Assembly: GCF_005938675.2 (NCBI RefSeq)
Contig: NZ_VCCH02000007.1
Coordinates: 87,979-151,978 of the forward strand
From: Mycobacterium sp. KBS0706
GTDB lineage: Bacteria; Pseudomonadota; Alphaproteobacteria; DSM-16000; Inquilinaceae
Length of the DNA: 64,000 nt
Reading direction: 5' to 3'
Positions 1 to 8,744 of this stretch are shown here, piece after piece; position 1 is the first letter of the stretch; every line of letters starts with the position of its first letter. A model generated the notes under the pieces. That model had not been told where the DNA came from and ran no database searches. It was given only the letters and a program-made list of their open reading frames with translations. Made by a program: the position numbers and the translations under genes.

Positions 1-726
1 GTGAAGGAGGCCTGCGACGCCGGCATCGTCGTCGTCTCCTTCGACGGCATCGTCACCGAGCCCTGCGCCTGGCGCATCGCCATCGATTTCGAGGGCATGG
101 GCAAGACCCAGATGGACTACCTGGCCGGCCGGATGAAGGGCGGCAAGCTCTTGGAGATCCGCGGCCTGGCCGGCGTCTTCGTCGATGACGAGATCCACAA
201 GGGCATCGAGGCCGGGGTGAAGGCCCATTCCGGCTTCTCGATCGCCGGCTCGGTGCATGGCGACTGGACCCAGACCGTGGCCCAGCGCGAGGTCGCCGGC
301 ATCCTGCCGACCCTGCCGGAGATCGACGCGGTGGTGACCCAGGGCGGCGACGGCTACGGCGCGGCCCAGGCCTTCCAGGCGGCAGGGCGCAAGGTGCCCC
401 TGATCATCATGGGCAACCGCTACGAGGAGCTGAAGTGGTGGAAGGAGCAGACGGCCAGCGGCTATGAGACGATGAGCCTGTCGATCGCCCCGGGCTCGGC
501 CCAGGTCGCCTTCTGGGTGGCGCAGCAGATCCTGGCCGGCAAGGACGTGCCGAAGGACCTGCGGCTGCCGACCGTGGTGGTGGAGCAGGCCAAGCTCGAC
601 TACTGGCTGGCCCACACGCCCGAGGGCGGCGTCACCAACGCCACCTATCCGCAGGATTGGACCGTGAAGCTGATCGACGCCATCGTCGGCGGCAAGGACC
701 TGCCCGCGACCCCGACGGAGGGGTAA
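1..726 (+). CDS. Sugar ABC transporter periplasmic binding protein, 5'-truncated by window edge
   Basis: This is the C-terminal 241 residues of a periplasmic binding protein of the ribose/galactose type (Peripla_BP_4). The visible part keeps the second lobe: a run near residue 110 ending in TQGGDGYGAAQAF and the hinge-like IIMGN segment. Family members are usually 330-360 residues, so roughly the first 100, including the signal peptide, lie upstream. The in-frame GTG at base 1 is therefore not taken as the start. It delivers sugar to the ATPase and permeases at 1272-4659. The downstream dehydrogenase suggests an aldose such as L-arabinose or D-galactose, which is inference. A repeat-bounded nuclease gene now separates it from the rest of its operon. 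Confidence 0.85.
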   Translation: MKEACDAGIVVVSFDGIVTEPCAWRIAIDFEGMGKTQMDYLAGRMKGGKLLEIRGLAGVFVDDEIHKGIEAGVKAHSGFSIAGSVHGDWTQTVAQREVAGILPTLPEIDAVVTQGGDGYGAAQAFQAAGRKVPLIIMGNRYEELKWWKEQTASGYETMSLSIAPGSAQVAFWVAQQILAGKDVPKDLRLPTVVVEQAKLDYWLAHTPEGGVTNATYPQDWTVKLIDAIVGGKDLPATPTEG

Positions 727-780
727 GCGGGCTGAGAGCCCATGTGGCCCGGTCGCCGGCGGCCCCCGCCTTGCGCTAAA

Positions 781-841
781 CTCCCTCTCCTAGGGGAGAG
801 GGAGGGGCCCATTCGCGTTGGCGAATGGGAGGGTGAGGGGG
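781..841 (+). repeat. Palindromic intergenic repeat, type I, left copy
   Basis: A GC-rich element made of two hairpins: ccctctcc/ggagaggg, followed by attcgc-gttg-gcgaat, ending in agggtgaggggg. Its inverted counterpart lies at 1197-1255, so the pair brackets the DUF559 gene. The purine-rich right end (gtgaggggg) sits directly before the ATG at 842 and may act as the ribosome binding site. Confidence 0.8.
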
Positions 842-1261
842 ATGGCCGGCAACTGGGAGTTGGAGAGCCGTTCGGTCGGCCGGGCACGACGCCTGCGGCA
901 GAATGGAACCGATGCGGAGCGGAAGCTGTGGTTCGTGCTATCCCGACGGGGGATCGAAGGGGCGAAGTTCCGCCGCCAGCATCCCTTCGGCCCCTATGTC
1001 CTCGACTTCTACTGCGAGAAGGCCCGGTTGGCCGTCGAGGTCGATGGCAGCCAGCACACCGAAGAGCGGGACCGCGACCGCACAGCCTATCTGAACGCCC
1101 AGGGCGTGACCGTACTGCGCTTCTGGAACCATCAGGTCCTGCAAGAGATCGAGGCGGTGGCCGAGATGATCGCGCACGAGCTGCGGCACCGAGCCACCCC
1201 CTCACCCTCCCGCCGCCAACGCGGCGGGCCCCTCCCTCTCCCCGAGGAGAGGGAAAGCTGA
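842..1261 (+). CDS. DUF559 (COG2852) Vsr/PD-(D/E)XK-like endonuclease domain protein
   Basis: This 139-residue protein has the DUF559 core: [17 protein letters not shown], then [10 protein letters not shown], then a C-terminal [10 protein letters not shown]. The Asp of DFYC and the Glu/Asp of VEVDG are the expected metal-binding residues of this Vsr-like nuclease fold. No substrate is known for the family. ATG 842 is preferred because it follows a purine-rich stretch; a TTG at 818 would begin inside the repeat. The last 20 or so residues (from TPSPSRRQR) are encoded by the right-hand repeat copy and are probably not part of the fold. The gene interrupts a sugar ABC operon, consistent with a small cassette that moves together with its repeats. 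Confidence 0.8.
   Translation: MAGNWELESRSVGRARRLRQNGTDAERKLWFVLSRRGIEGAKFRRQHPFGPYVLDFYCEKARLAVEVDGSQHTEERDRDRTAYLNAQGVTVLRFWNHQVLQEIEAVAEMIAHELRHRATPSPSRRQRGGPLPLPEERES
1197..1255 (-). repeat. Palindromic intergenic repeat, type I, inverted right copy
   Basis: The reverse complement of this stretch closely matches the element at 781-841: the ccctctcc/ggagaggg hairpin, the ggggcccgccgc-gttg-gcggcggg hairpin, then agggtgaggggg. It overlaps the 3' coding end of the DUF559 gene and ends 17 bp before the ATG of the ABC ATPase. Confidence 0.8.
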
Positions 1262-1271
1262 GCGTCCGGAC

Positions 1272-2744
1272 ATGACCGCTGTACCGATCGTCGACTTCGC
1301 CGGGGTGGCCAAGAGCTTCGGGGCGGTCCGGGCGCTGGGCGGGGTCGACCTCGCCGTGGCGCCCGGCGAATGCCTCGGCCTGGCCGGGCACAACGGCGCT
1401 GGCAAGTCGACGCTGATGAATGTCCTGGCCGGCATCCTGGCGCCGGACGAGGGCAGGCTGACCGTGCTGGGCGAGGACCGCACCGGCCGCTACGCCATCG
1501 GCCCGGCCCAGGCGCTCGGCATCCGCTGCGTGTTCCAGGAGCTGTCGCTCTGCCCCAACCTCACGGTGGCGGAGAATGCGCGGATCACCCATCCCGGCCT
1601 GACCGGCCCGGGCTGGCGCCGCCGCGCCGGCGACCTGATCATCGGCACTCTCGACCGCATCTTCCCCGGCCACGGCATCGCGCCGGAGGCCGAGGTGGCG
1701 GACCTGTCGATCGGCCGGCGCCAGATGGTCGAGATCGCCCGCGCCTTCAGTGTGACCGATGCGCCGCTGCACCTCGTCATCCTGGACGAGCCGACCTCCT
1801 CGCTCGACGCCGTCGCCGCCGGGCAGCTCCTGGACTATGTCCGCCGGCGGGTGGCCGAAGGGCTGTCGGTGATCCTGATCACCCATATCCTGGGCGAGAT
1901 CCTGTCGACGGCCGGCCGCATCGTGGTGATGCGCGACGGCCGCGTGGTCGGCGCCTGGAAAGCCGGCGAGATCGACAAGCCCGGCCTGGTCGCCGCCATG
2001 GGCCATGCCGTCTCCGCCGCCGCCGAGGCCCGGGCCGAAATCGACCGCTCGGCGCCGGTGCGGGTGCGCGTGCCGGCCGGGGCGGGGCTGGAGCTGGTGG
2101 CGCGCGAGGGCGAGATCATCGGCCTCGCCGGCCTGGCCGGGCACGGCCAGAGCCGCCTGCTGCAGCGGGTCTACGACGCCGCCACCGGGCCGCGCCTCGG
2201 CCTGCGCCGCGGCGCGGAGGTGCGCGGCCGCGTCGCCTTCGTCGCCGGCGACCGCCAGACCGAGGGCGTGTTCCCGCTGTGGTCGATCGAGCGCAACATC
2301 ACCATCCGGTCGCTGGCGGCGTTGCGCCGCTTCGGCCTGATCTCGCCCGCCGCCGAGGCGGCGCTGGGCCGGGAGTGGAAGGAGCGGATCGGCATCCGCG
2401 CCCCCGACCTGTCCGGCGGCATCCTCACCCTCTCCGGCGGCAACCAGCAGAAGGCGCTGTTCGCCCGGGCGCTGGGCTGCGACGCCGACACCGTGCTGAT
2501 GGACGACCCGATGCGCGGCGTCGATGTCGGCACCAAGCACGAGGTGTACGGGCTGATCCGGGCCCAGGCGCAACAGGGCCGCAGCTTCCTCTGGTACACG
2601 ACGGAGATGGAGGAGCTGGAGCACTGCGACCATGTCTATGTGTTCCGCAACAACCGCATCGTCGCCGATCTCAGCCGGTCGCAGCTGACCGAATCCGCCG
2701 TCCTCCAGGCCTCCTTCGCGGAAGAAGAGCGCCGCGCCTCATGA
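1272..2744 (+). CDS. Sugar ABC transporter double ATPase (MglA/RbsA/AraG type)
   Basis: A 490-residue protein with two tandem nucleotide-binding domains, as in MglA/RbsA. Domain 1 has Walker [10 protein letters not shown] (about residue 40), signature LSIGRRQ and Walker [13 protein letters not shown]. Domain 2 has a degenerate P-loop ([11 protein letters not shown]), signature LSGGNQQK and [13 protein letters not shown]. This one-active-plus-one-degenerate arrangement is normal for the family. It energises uptake through the permeases encoded next. Its stop overlaps the next start (ATGA at 2741). A palindromic repeat ends only 17 bp upstream, so translation of this gene may have become less dependent on the binding-protein gene. 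Confidence 0.93.
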   Translation: MTAVPIVDFAGVAKSFGAVRALGGVDLAVAPGECLGLAGHNGAGKSTLMNVLAGILAPDEGRLTVLGEDRTGRYAIGPAQALGIRCVFQELSLCPNLTVAENARITHPGLTGPGWRRRAGDLIIGTLDRIFPGHGIAPEAEVADLSIGRRQMVEIARAFSVTDAPLHLVILDEPTSSLDAVAAGQLLDYVRRRVAEGLSVILITHILGEILSTAGRIVVMRDGRVVGAWKAGEIDKPGLVAAMGHAVSAAAEARAEIDRSAPVRVRVPAGAGLELVAREGEIIGLAGLAGHGQSRLLQRVYDAATGPRLGLRRGAEVRGRVAFVAGDRQTEGVFPLWSIERNITIRSLAALRRFGLISPAAEAALGREWKERIGIRAPDLSGGILTLSGGNQQKALFARALGCDADTVLMDDPMRGVDVGTKHEVYGLIRAQAQQGRSFLWYTTEMEELEHCDHVYVFRNNRIVADLSRSQLTESAVLQASFAEEERRAS

Positions 2745-3715
2745 CCGATCTCGCCTTGCCCCGCCCGCGGCCGACCTGGACCGCGCCCCTGACCCGCGCC
2801 TCGACCTGGCGGGCGCTGCTGCCCTTCCTGTCGCTGGTCGCCATCCTGGTGCCGATCTTCCTGATCAACCCGAGGACGATGAGCTATCTCGGGCTGAACC
2901 TGATGCTCGGCCTGGCGATCCCGATCATGTTCGCGACCCTGGCGCAGATGTGCATGCTGACGGTCAACGACCTCGACCTCGGCATCGGTGCCTATGTCGG
3001 CTTCGTCACCTGCGTCGCCGCCACCTGGCTGGTCGACGAACCCCTGCTCGGCATCGCCGTGCTGGCCGGCGGCGTCCTGGCCTATAGCGCGGCCGGTGCG
3101 CTGATCCATTGGCGCAACGTGCCGTCTTTGGTGGTGACGCTGGGCATGAGCTTCGTCTGGCTCGGCCTCGCCATCCTGGTTCTGCCCTCGCCGGGCGGCG
3201 CCAGCCCGGCCTGGCTGCGCGCGGCGATGGGCTGGAAGCCGCCCTATGTGCCGCTGCCGATCCTGGTCGCGATCGGACTGGCCGCGCTGGTGCATCTGTT
3301 CCTGATGCGCTCGGCCCTCGGCGCGGTGCTGCGCGGCGCCGGCGGCAACCCGAAGGCGATCGCCCGGGCCGGCTGGTCGCTGCTCAAGATCCGGGTCGGG
3401 CTCTACGCCCTGGCCGGGGTGTTCGGCCTGCTGTCCGGCCTGTCGCTGCTGGGCCTCTCGACCTCGGGCGATGCCAACATCGCCCAGCGCTACACCCTGC
3501 TGTCGATCGCCGGCGCCATCCTCGGCGGCTGCGACTTCGTCGGCGGCCGGGTGTCGCCGGTCGGGGCGGTGACGGGGGCGCTGGTGCTGACCCTGGCCGG
3601 GTCGCTGCTGACCTTCATGCGGATCTCGCCCGACTGGCAGATCGGCGCCCAGGGCGCGATCCTGATCATCGTCCTGGCTTTGCGAGCCCTGACCAGCCGG
3701 AGGCGGCCGCGATGA
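2741..3715 (+). CDS. Sugar ABC transporter permease 1 (BPD_transp_2, RbsC type)
   Basis: A 324-residue inner-membrane permease of the ribose/xylose branch, with about eight to ten hydrophobic segments from residue 25 onward. The stretch [14 protein letters not shown] near residue 275 corresponds to the conserved loop that contacts the ATPase in RbsC-like proteins. The start ATG overlaps the ATPase stop and the stop overlaps the next permease start, so the three genes are translationally coupled. The second, non-identical permease implies a heterodimeric channel rather than the homodimer typical of RbsC. The substrate is not visible from the sequence. Confidence 0.9.
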   Translation: MTDLALPRPRPTWTAPLTRASTWRALLPFLSLVAILVPIFLINPRTMSYLGLNLMLGLAIPIMFATLAQMCMLTVNDLDLGIGAYVGFVTCVAATWLVDEPLLGIAVLAGGVLAYSAAGALIHWRNVPSLVVTLGMSFVWLGLAILVLPSPGGASPAWLRAAMGWKPPYVPLPILVAIGLAALVHLFLMRSALGAVLRGAGGNPKAIARAGWSLLKIRVGLYALAGVFGLLSGLSLLGLSTSGDANIAQRYTLLSIAGAILGGCDFVGGRVSPVGAVTGALVLTLAGSLLTFMRISPDWQIGAQGAILIIVLALRALTSRRRPR

Positions 3716-4659
3716 CCCGGGTTTCAGCATGGACATCCGACCGCCCCTGGCTGTGGTCCTGGGCCGGCGCGGTGCTGCTGTGGCTGGCGGTGGTCGCCAT
3801 CGCGGCGGGCGAGGGCGCGGGGCAGGTGCTGACCGCGGCCCTCAGCTTCGGCGTGTTCTTCGTCGTCGTCGCCATCGGCCAGATGTTCGTGATCGCGATG
3901 GGGCCGGGCAATATCGACCTGTCGATCCCGTCCAACATCGCCCTGTCCGGCTCGGCCGCCATGATCGTGATGGCCGGGCAGGACGGCATGGTCCTGCCGG
4001 GGCTGGCCGCGGCGCTGGCCTGCGGCCTGGTGGTCGGCATCGCCAACTGGGCGCTGATCCGCGGCTTCGCCATGCCGCCGATCATCGCCACCCTGTCCTC
4101 CAGCCTGGTGTTCCAGTCGGTCGCCATCGCCTATGGCCGCGGCCTGCGCATCTCCCCGCCCGACGGCTTTGCCGCCTTCACCACCTGGCAGGTGGCGGGC
4201 GTGCCGATGATGGCGGTGGCCGGCTTCGTCCTGGCCGCCATCATGGCGGTGGTGCTGCAGCGCACGATCTACGGCCGGTCGGTGCTGGCGGTCGGGCAGA
4301 ATCCGCGCGCCGCCCACCTCGCCGGGGTGAAGGTCGAGCGCACCCGCTTCCTGACCTACGCCCTGTCCGGGGGCTTCGCCGGCCTAGCCGGGGCGCTGAT
4401 GGCGGGGTATTTCGGCGGTGCCTCGCTCGACATGGGCAAGGACTACCTGTTGAACTCGATCGCCGTGGTGGTGATCGGCGGCACCAGCGTCGCCGGCGGC
4501 CGGGCCAACCTGCCCGGTCTGTGGGGCGCGTCGCTGTTCCTGTTCCTGCTGGTGACGATGCTGAACGCGCTCGGCACCGGAACCGGGTTGCGGCTGGTGC
4601 TGACCGGCCTGATCATCATCGCCGTGATCGTCGCGGCGGGCGGCGAGAAGACGCGCTGA
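3712..4659 (+). CDS. Sugar ABC transporter permease 2 (BPD_transp_2, RbsC type)
   Basis: A 315-residue polytopic membrane protein, paralogous to the preceding permease. It has the hallmark GPGNIDLSIPSNIALSG (residues about 64-80), the motif in which Asp and Leu line the channel entrance in RbsC-like permeases. The C-terminal VIGGTSVAGGRANLPG matches the conserved ATPase-contact loop. ATG 3712 overlaps the upstream TGA. It probably pairs with the 2741-3715 product. The dehydrogenase begins 16 bp after its stop, so transport and first catabolic step are likely co-transcribed. Confidence 0.92.
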   Translation: MTRVSAWTSDRPWLWSWAGAVLLWLAVVAIAAGEGAGQVLTAALSFGVFFVVVAIGQMFVIAMGPGNIDLSIPSNIALSGSAAMIVMAGQDGMVLPGLAAALACGLVVGIANWALIRGFAMPPIIATLSSSLVFQSVAIAYGRGLRISPPDGFAAFTTWQVAGVPMMAVAGFVLAAIMAVVLQRTIYGRSVLAVGQNPRAAHLAGVKVERTRFLTYALSGGFAGLAGALMAGYFGGASLDMGKDYLLNSIAVVVIGGTSVAGGRANLPGLWGASLFLFLLVTMLNALGTGTGLRLVLTGLIIIAVIVAAGGEKTR

Positions 4660-4675
4660 GACGAGGAGACCCACT

Positions 4676-5614
4676 TTGGCCACCCACAAGATCGCCGTCA
4701 TCGGCCTCGGCAAGATCACCCAGGACCAACACCTGCCGGTGATCGACAAGAGCGATTCGTTCGAACTGGCCGCCGTGGTCAGCACCCGCGGCCTGAGCCA
4801 TGGCGGCGTGCCCAGCTACCGCAGCCCGGCCGAGCTCTACGCCGCCCGGCCCGACATCGGCATCGTCGCGGTCAACACCCCGCCGGAGGTGCGCCACGGC
4901 CTGGCCCGCGAGGCGCTCCTGGCCGGCAAGGACGTGCTGCTGGAGAAGCCGCCAGCGGCGACGCTGACCGAGCTGGCCGACCTCGAGGCGACCGCCGTGG
5001 CGCAGGGCCGGGTGCTGTTCGCCACCTGGCATTCGCGCTTCAACCCGGCGGTCGAGGCCGCGCGGGAGCTGCTGGCCGAGGGCGGCGTGCGCTCGGTCAG
5101 GATCGAGTGGCGCGAGGATGTCCGGAAATGGCATCCAGGCCAGGACTGGGTGTGGGCGCCCGGCGGCTTCGGCGTGTTCGATCCCGGCATCAACGCGCTG
5201 TCGATCTTCACCCGCATCCTGCCCTTCGTGCCCTTCGTCCGCAGCGCGGAGCTGACCTATCCGGCCAACCGGCAGACGCCGATCGCGGCCCAGGTCACGT
5301 TCGCCAGCACCGACCCGGCGGCGCCCACCCTCACCGCCGATTTCGACTGGCGCGAGCAGGGCGACGAGAAGTGGCACATGACGATCGAGACGGCGGACGG
5401 CCGCCCGGCCCGGCTGTTCAAGGGCGGCGGGGCGCTGTCGGTCGGCGGCACGGTCGTGGCCGAGGCGCCGAGCGAGGAATACGAGCGGATCTACGCGCAC
5501 TTCGCCGAACTGCTCGCCGCCCGCCGCAGCGACGTCGACGGCGCGCCCCTGCGCCTGGTCGCCGACGCCATGCTGGTCGGCAAGCGGCTGAGCACCGATC
5601 CGTTCGAATGGTAG
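4676..5614 (+). CDS. Gfo/Idh/MocA oxidoreductase, L-arabinose/D-galactose 1-dehydrogenase-like
   Basis: A 312-residue NAD(P)-dependent dehydrogenase. The Rossmann motif is AVIGLGKITQDQHLP at the N-terminus, followed by LLEKPPAATL (the EKP motif of the family), ATWHSRFNPAVE, and WHPGQDWVWAPGGFGVFDPG. These features closely resemble the L-arabinose 1-dehydrogenase of Azospirillum brasilense and bacterial D-galactose dehydrogenases, which oxidise the sugar to its lactone in the non-phosphorylating pathway. TTG at 4676 is chosen as start because gaggag lies 7 bp upstream. As the last gene of the sugar transporter operon it suggests uptake of L-arabinose, D-galactose or D-fucose; which one is undetermined. 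Confidence 0.82.
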   Translation: MATHKIAVIGLGKITQDQHLPVIDKSDSFELAAVVSTRGLSHGGVPSYRSPAELYAARPDIGIVAVNTPPEVRHGLAREALLAGKDVLLEKPPAATLTELADLEATAVAQGRVLFATWHSRFNPAVEAARELLAEGGVRSVRIEWREDVRKWHPGQDWVWAPGGFGVFDPGINALSIFTRILPFVPFVRSAELTYPANRQTPIAAQVTFASTDPAAPTLTADFDWREQGDEKWHMTIETADGRPARLFKGGGALSVGGTVVAEAPSEEYERIYAHFAELLAARRSDVDGAPLRLVADAMLVGKRLSTDPFEW

Positions 5615-5638
5615 GGTCACAGGCAAACTGAGCAGATT

Positions 5639-5769
5639 GCCTCTCCCGCCTGGCGGGAGAGGTCGGGCGTCCGCAGGACGACCGGGTGAGGGTTGGCCCA
5701 GGCTCGACAAACTCCCCTCACCCGGAGCCGCTTCGCGTCTCCGACCTCTCCCGCAAGCGGGAGAGGCAA
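5639..5769. repeat. Pair of inverted type II palindromic repeats
   Basis: Two facing copies of an element with the hairpin gcctctcccgc/gcgggagaggtcgg, a short variable stem (cgtccgcaggacg; gagccgcttcgcgtctc) and the end cgggtgaggg. The first copy spans about 5639-5693 and the second, inverted, about 5713-5769. They fill the gap between the dehydrogenase and the minus-strand gene at 5810. Once transcribed, the whole block could fold into one long hairpin and may terminate transcription from both sides. Confidence 0.78.
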
Positions 5770-5809
5770 CACAAACGAGCCCGTCGAGAATCCCGTGGGC
5801 CAGAAGGCC

Positions 5810-6055
5810 TCACTTGCAGGCGCAAGCCGCGCCCACGCTGCCAAAATTCTTGGCCACGAAGTTCTGGGCGTCGGAGAGGTAGTCGAAGGCGCCGAACTGG
5901 CAGACGTCGCTGCCGCGGGCGGTCTTCTCCTGCTCCAGGGTGCGCATCTCGATCTCGATGCGGTCATCGGCGCAGAACACGCCGTACTCGCCGGCCGCCC
6001 AGGCCGGGCCCGCCACCGCGATCAGGCCGGCAAGGCCGAACAGCACATCACGCAT
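5810..6055 (-). CDS. Small secreted hypothetical protein
   Basis: An 81-residue protein starting MRDVLFGLAGLIAVAGPAWAAGEYG, which gives a clear Sec signal peptide cleaved around residue 20-21. The mature part is about 60 residues and has four cysteines (28, 52, 78, 80), likely disulphide-bonded in the periplasm. It ends in CACK. I do not recognise a family. ATG 6055 is used because the frame further upstream is Pro/Arg-rich and does not look coding. It lies 91 bp downstream of the phospholipase C gene on the same strand and could be co-transcribed with it. Confidence 0.68.
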   Translation of the reverse strand: MRDVLFGLAGLIAVAGPAWAAGEYGVFCADDRIEIEMRTLEQEKTARGSDVCQFGAFDYLSDAQNFVAKNFGSVGAACACK

Positions 6056-6146
6056 GATTGCCCTCCCCCTGTCGGTTCGTTCCGCCGAGCATAGCACAGG
6101 AGGAAGGGCCCGCGCCGGCCCCGGGGGCCGACGCGGGGGCTCTCGA

Positions 6147-8345
6147 TCAGACCAGACCGGTGTCGCCCATCGCCGGGTCGGAGACGCTGGGCAGGCCGTC
6201 CTCCATGCGCCCGGCGAAGCGCCGGGTGAACAGCGCATCGCCCTCGACCCGCGCGGTGAAGTCGTACCACTTGCCCTGCAGCAGCAGCGGCAGATAGGCG
6301 GTCGACTGGCCGTGCGGCACCACCAGCTGGCGCCAGGGCAGGTCGAACAGCCTGTAGGCGTTGGCCCTGATCGTGAACACGCAAGGCGCGTTGCCGCGGT
6401 TGGCCAGCCGCACGATCAGGCCGCAGGCGCGCTTGTCGTAGCTGACCGTGATCTCCGGCACAGGCTTGCGGCCGCCGGCGGCGACGGTGCCGGTGAAGTG
6501 CCGGTGGAAGCCGTTCGGCCCCAGCACCCACAGGTCGTACTTGCCGTAGTCGGGCGACGTCGTCCACTCGCCGTCCAGCTCCTTGCCGGCCTCGACCGAA
6601 TAGCGCCGCGGCACCCGGTCGAGATGCAGCCGGTCATAGACGTGGAACACGGCGCCGGCCTTGCCGGTGTTGGCGAAGTTCAGCCGCACCCGGTTGTCGT
6701 CGGCCTCGGCGTCGACGGCCAGCTCATAGGGCAGGGCCCGCGACGGGCGGATGCCGCGTGCCTGGCGCGGCGCCGCCTGGCTGGCCTCCGCCGGCACCGG
6801 CACCTGCGGCAGCGTCTCCTGCTGCGCCCGCAGGGCGTCGGCCTGTGCCTTGGTCTGGGTCGGCAGCCGCGGCGGCCGCTCGCTGTTCGGGTTGAAGAAG
6901 TTGAAGGCCGAGGTCAGGTCGCCGCAGATGGCGCGGCGATAGGGCGGAATGTTCGGCTCCTGCACTCCGAAGCGCGTCTCCAGGAAGCGCAGCACCGAGG
7001 TGTGGTCGAACACCTCGGAATTGACCCAGCCGCCGCGGCTCCAGGGTGAGACGATGTAGCAGGGCACGCGCGGGCCGGGGCCGAAGACGCGGCCGTCCGG
7101 CTTCGGCTGGCCGGTGGTGCCGGGCGGCACCGGGTAGTTGAAGCGCTCGAAGGCGAGCTTGTCGTCCGCCAGGGTCGAGGCGCCGGCCGGGCTGCCGTCA
7201 GGGTTCAGCGAATGCACCGCCGGCGACGGCACATGGTCGAAGAAGCCGTCATTCTCGTCGAAATTGACGATCACGACGGTTCGGCTCCACAGCTCCGGGT
7301 CGGCGATCAGCGCCGACAGCACCTCCTGGATGTACCAGGCGCCCTGCACCGGGCTGGACGGACCGGGATGCTCGGAATAGGTCGCCGGCGCCACCACCCA
7401 GGACACCTGCGGCAGCCTGCGGGCCTGGATGTCGGCCCGGAACTCGACCAGCCGGTTGCTGGAAGGGGTGGTCAGGGCGCTCTGTGGCATGGTGTTGCCG
7501 ACGCCCTTGTACAGCGGCTGGGCCTTGTCCTGCGCCTGGGTCCAGGCGACGTAGGGGCTGCCGTCCGGGCCGTTGCCGACCGCCTCGCTGGCGCGGCGGT
7601 ACTGCTTGAAGCCGACCAGCGCGTTGTCGCCGAAATTCTCCGGGATGTTCTGGTAGACCTTCCAGCTGATTCCGGCCTTCTGCAGCCGCTCCGGATAGGT
7701 GGTCCAGGTGTAGCCCAGGCTGGACGGGCCGAAATCGTCCCACTCATTGACCACCGCGGCGACGCCGGCGCCGGTCGCACCGTTGGTGCCGGTCCAGAGG
7801 AACAGCCGGTTCGGGTTGGTGCCGCCGTTCAGCGAGCAGTGATAGGCGTCGCACAGGGTAAAGGCGTTGGCGAGGGCGAACTGGAAGGGGACCTCCTCTT
7901 CCATGTAGTAGCCCATCGACTGGTTCTGCTTGAACAGCGGCCACTGGTTCATCTGGCCGTTGGCCCAGGCCGCCTGCATGTCGTTCCAGCTGTGCGGCGT
8001 GCCGTTGACGCGCTGGGCGTTGCCCTTCTTCTCGTCCAGGTGATACGGCATCACCACCCGGTTGCCGTTCCATTGCTGGAAGACGGTGCGCCCGTTCGGC
8101 AGCGGGATGGTGAAGCGATCGCCGAAGCCGCGGACGCCCGGGAAGGTCCCGAAGTAATTGTCGAAGGACCGGTTCTCCTGCATCAGGATCACCACATGCT
8201 CGACATCCTTGATCGAGCGGGTGGCGTTGTGCGCCGGGATGGCCAGCGCGTCGCGGATCACCGGCGGGAACATCGACAGCGCCGCGGCACCGCCGGCCGC
8301 GGCACCGGCCATCTTCAGGAAATCGCGCCTGCTTTCGGAAGTCAT
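6147..8345 (-). CDS. Phosphocholine-specific phospholipase C, Tat-exported
   Basis: A 732-residue enzyme that hydrolyses phosphatidylcholine or sphingomyelin headgroups (EC 3.1.4.3 family, PF04185). The N-terminus MTSESRRDFLKMAGAAAGG is a textbook twin-arginine signal. The catalytic half begins with HVVILMQENRSFDNYFGTFPG (Thr/Ser-metal region of the phosphoesterase superfamily) and includes VNFDENDGFFDHV and FDHTSVLRFLETRFG. The C-terminal 200 residues are two beta-sandwich DUF756-like repeats typical of PlcN/PlcH-type proteins. ATG 8345 is preceded by gaggatccgag. It probably releases phosphocholine for phosphate or choline use outside the cytoplasm. I saw no convincing Pho box upstream. Confidence 0.92.
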   Translation of the reverse strand: MTSESRRDFLKMAGAAAGGAAALSMFPPVIRDALAIPAHNATRSIKDVEHVVILMQENRSFDNYFGTFPGVRGFGDRFTIPLPNGRTVFQQWNGNRVVMPYHLDEKKGNAQRVNGTPHSWNDMQAAWANGQMNQWPLFKQNQSMGYYMEEEVPFQFALANAFTLCDAYHCSLNGGTNPNRLFLWTGTNGATGAGVAAVVNEWDDFGPSSLGYTWTTYPERLQKAGISWKVYQNIPENFGDNALVGFKQYRRASEAVGNGPDGSPYVAWTQAQDKAQPLYKGVGNTMPQSALTTPSSNRLVEFRADIQARRLPQVSWVVAPATYSEHPGPSSPVQGAWYIQEVLSALIADPELWSRTVVIVNFDENDGFFDHVPSPAVHSLNPDGSPAGASTLADDKLAFERFNYPVPPGTTGQPKPDGRVFGPGPRVPCYIVSPWSRGGWVNSEVFDHTSVLRFLETRFGVQEPNIPPYRRAICGDLTSAFNFFNPNSERPPRLPTQTKAQADALRAQQETLPQVPVPAEASQAAPRQARGIRPSRALPYELAVDAEADDNRVRLNFANTGKAGAVFHVYDRLHLDRVPRRYSVEAGKELDGEWTTSPDYGKYDLWVLGPNGFHRHFTGTVAAGGRKPVPEITVSYDKRACGLIVRLANRGNAPCVFTIRANAYRLFDLPWRQLVVPHGQSTAYLPLLLQGKWYDFTARVEGDALFTRRFAGRMEDGLPSVSDPAMGDTGLV

Positions 8346-8744
8346 CTCGGATCCTCGAAGGAAAACTCGACGCTCCGGTCGCGTCGGGGCAGTGGTCGCC
8401 GGACATGCATAAGGGACAGCGCCACCCTCCGCCGCGAATCCCTGGGATTGCGACGCCGGTAATGGCGCTGTTTCAAATGTGGCCGGACCGTAGCCAAGGT
8501 TTGTTGCAGGCAGATGTCGCTTCGCTGGGTTTTCTTGAGAATGTTGTGGACGATTTCTGTTGCAGATCGAGATGAAAGGTTTTGCAGATGCTTGCGAATC
8601 TGATTTGCGCCGCAGCATGCGGGTGAAGCTGGCTTACCGGTTCTGAGAGGGCGGCCTCGCGGCACGGGAACCGCGGCGTTCGGCCGGCCGTTCTCGTGAC
8701 CATGCTTCCACCGGTCATCCCCCGATGCCTCAGGCCGTCGCGCC
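8346..8744. other. Divergent intergenic region, plc / CDF transporter
   Basis: About 400 bp without a convincing gene. It is locally less GC-rich at 8490-8600 (for example gggttttcttgagaatgttg), as expected for promoters reading left into the phospholipase C gene and right into the cation transporter. No clear palindrome, Pho box or riboswitch fold was found. Confidence 0.5.

Noticed and set aside
1..726. GTG at base 1 as a true start codon
   Set aside because: The product would lack the signal peptide and first lobe essential to periplasmic binding proteins; the gene is simply cut by the window edge.
645..2633. 662-codon open frame on the minus strand
   Set aside because: Its Gln/Arg/Ala-rich, domain-free product is the antisense shadow of the DUF559 and ABC ATPase genes; high GC keeps such frames open.
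8346..8744. Possible Pho box for the phospholipase C gene
   Set aside because: No pair of CTGTCAT-like repeats with proper spacing was found.
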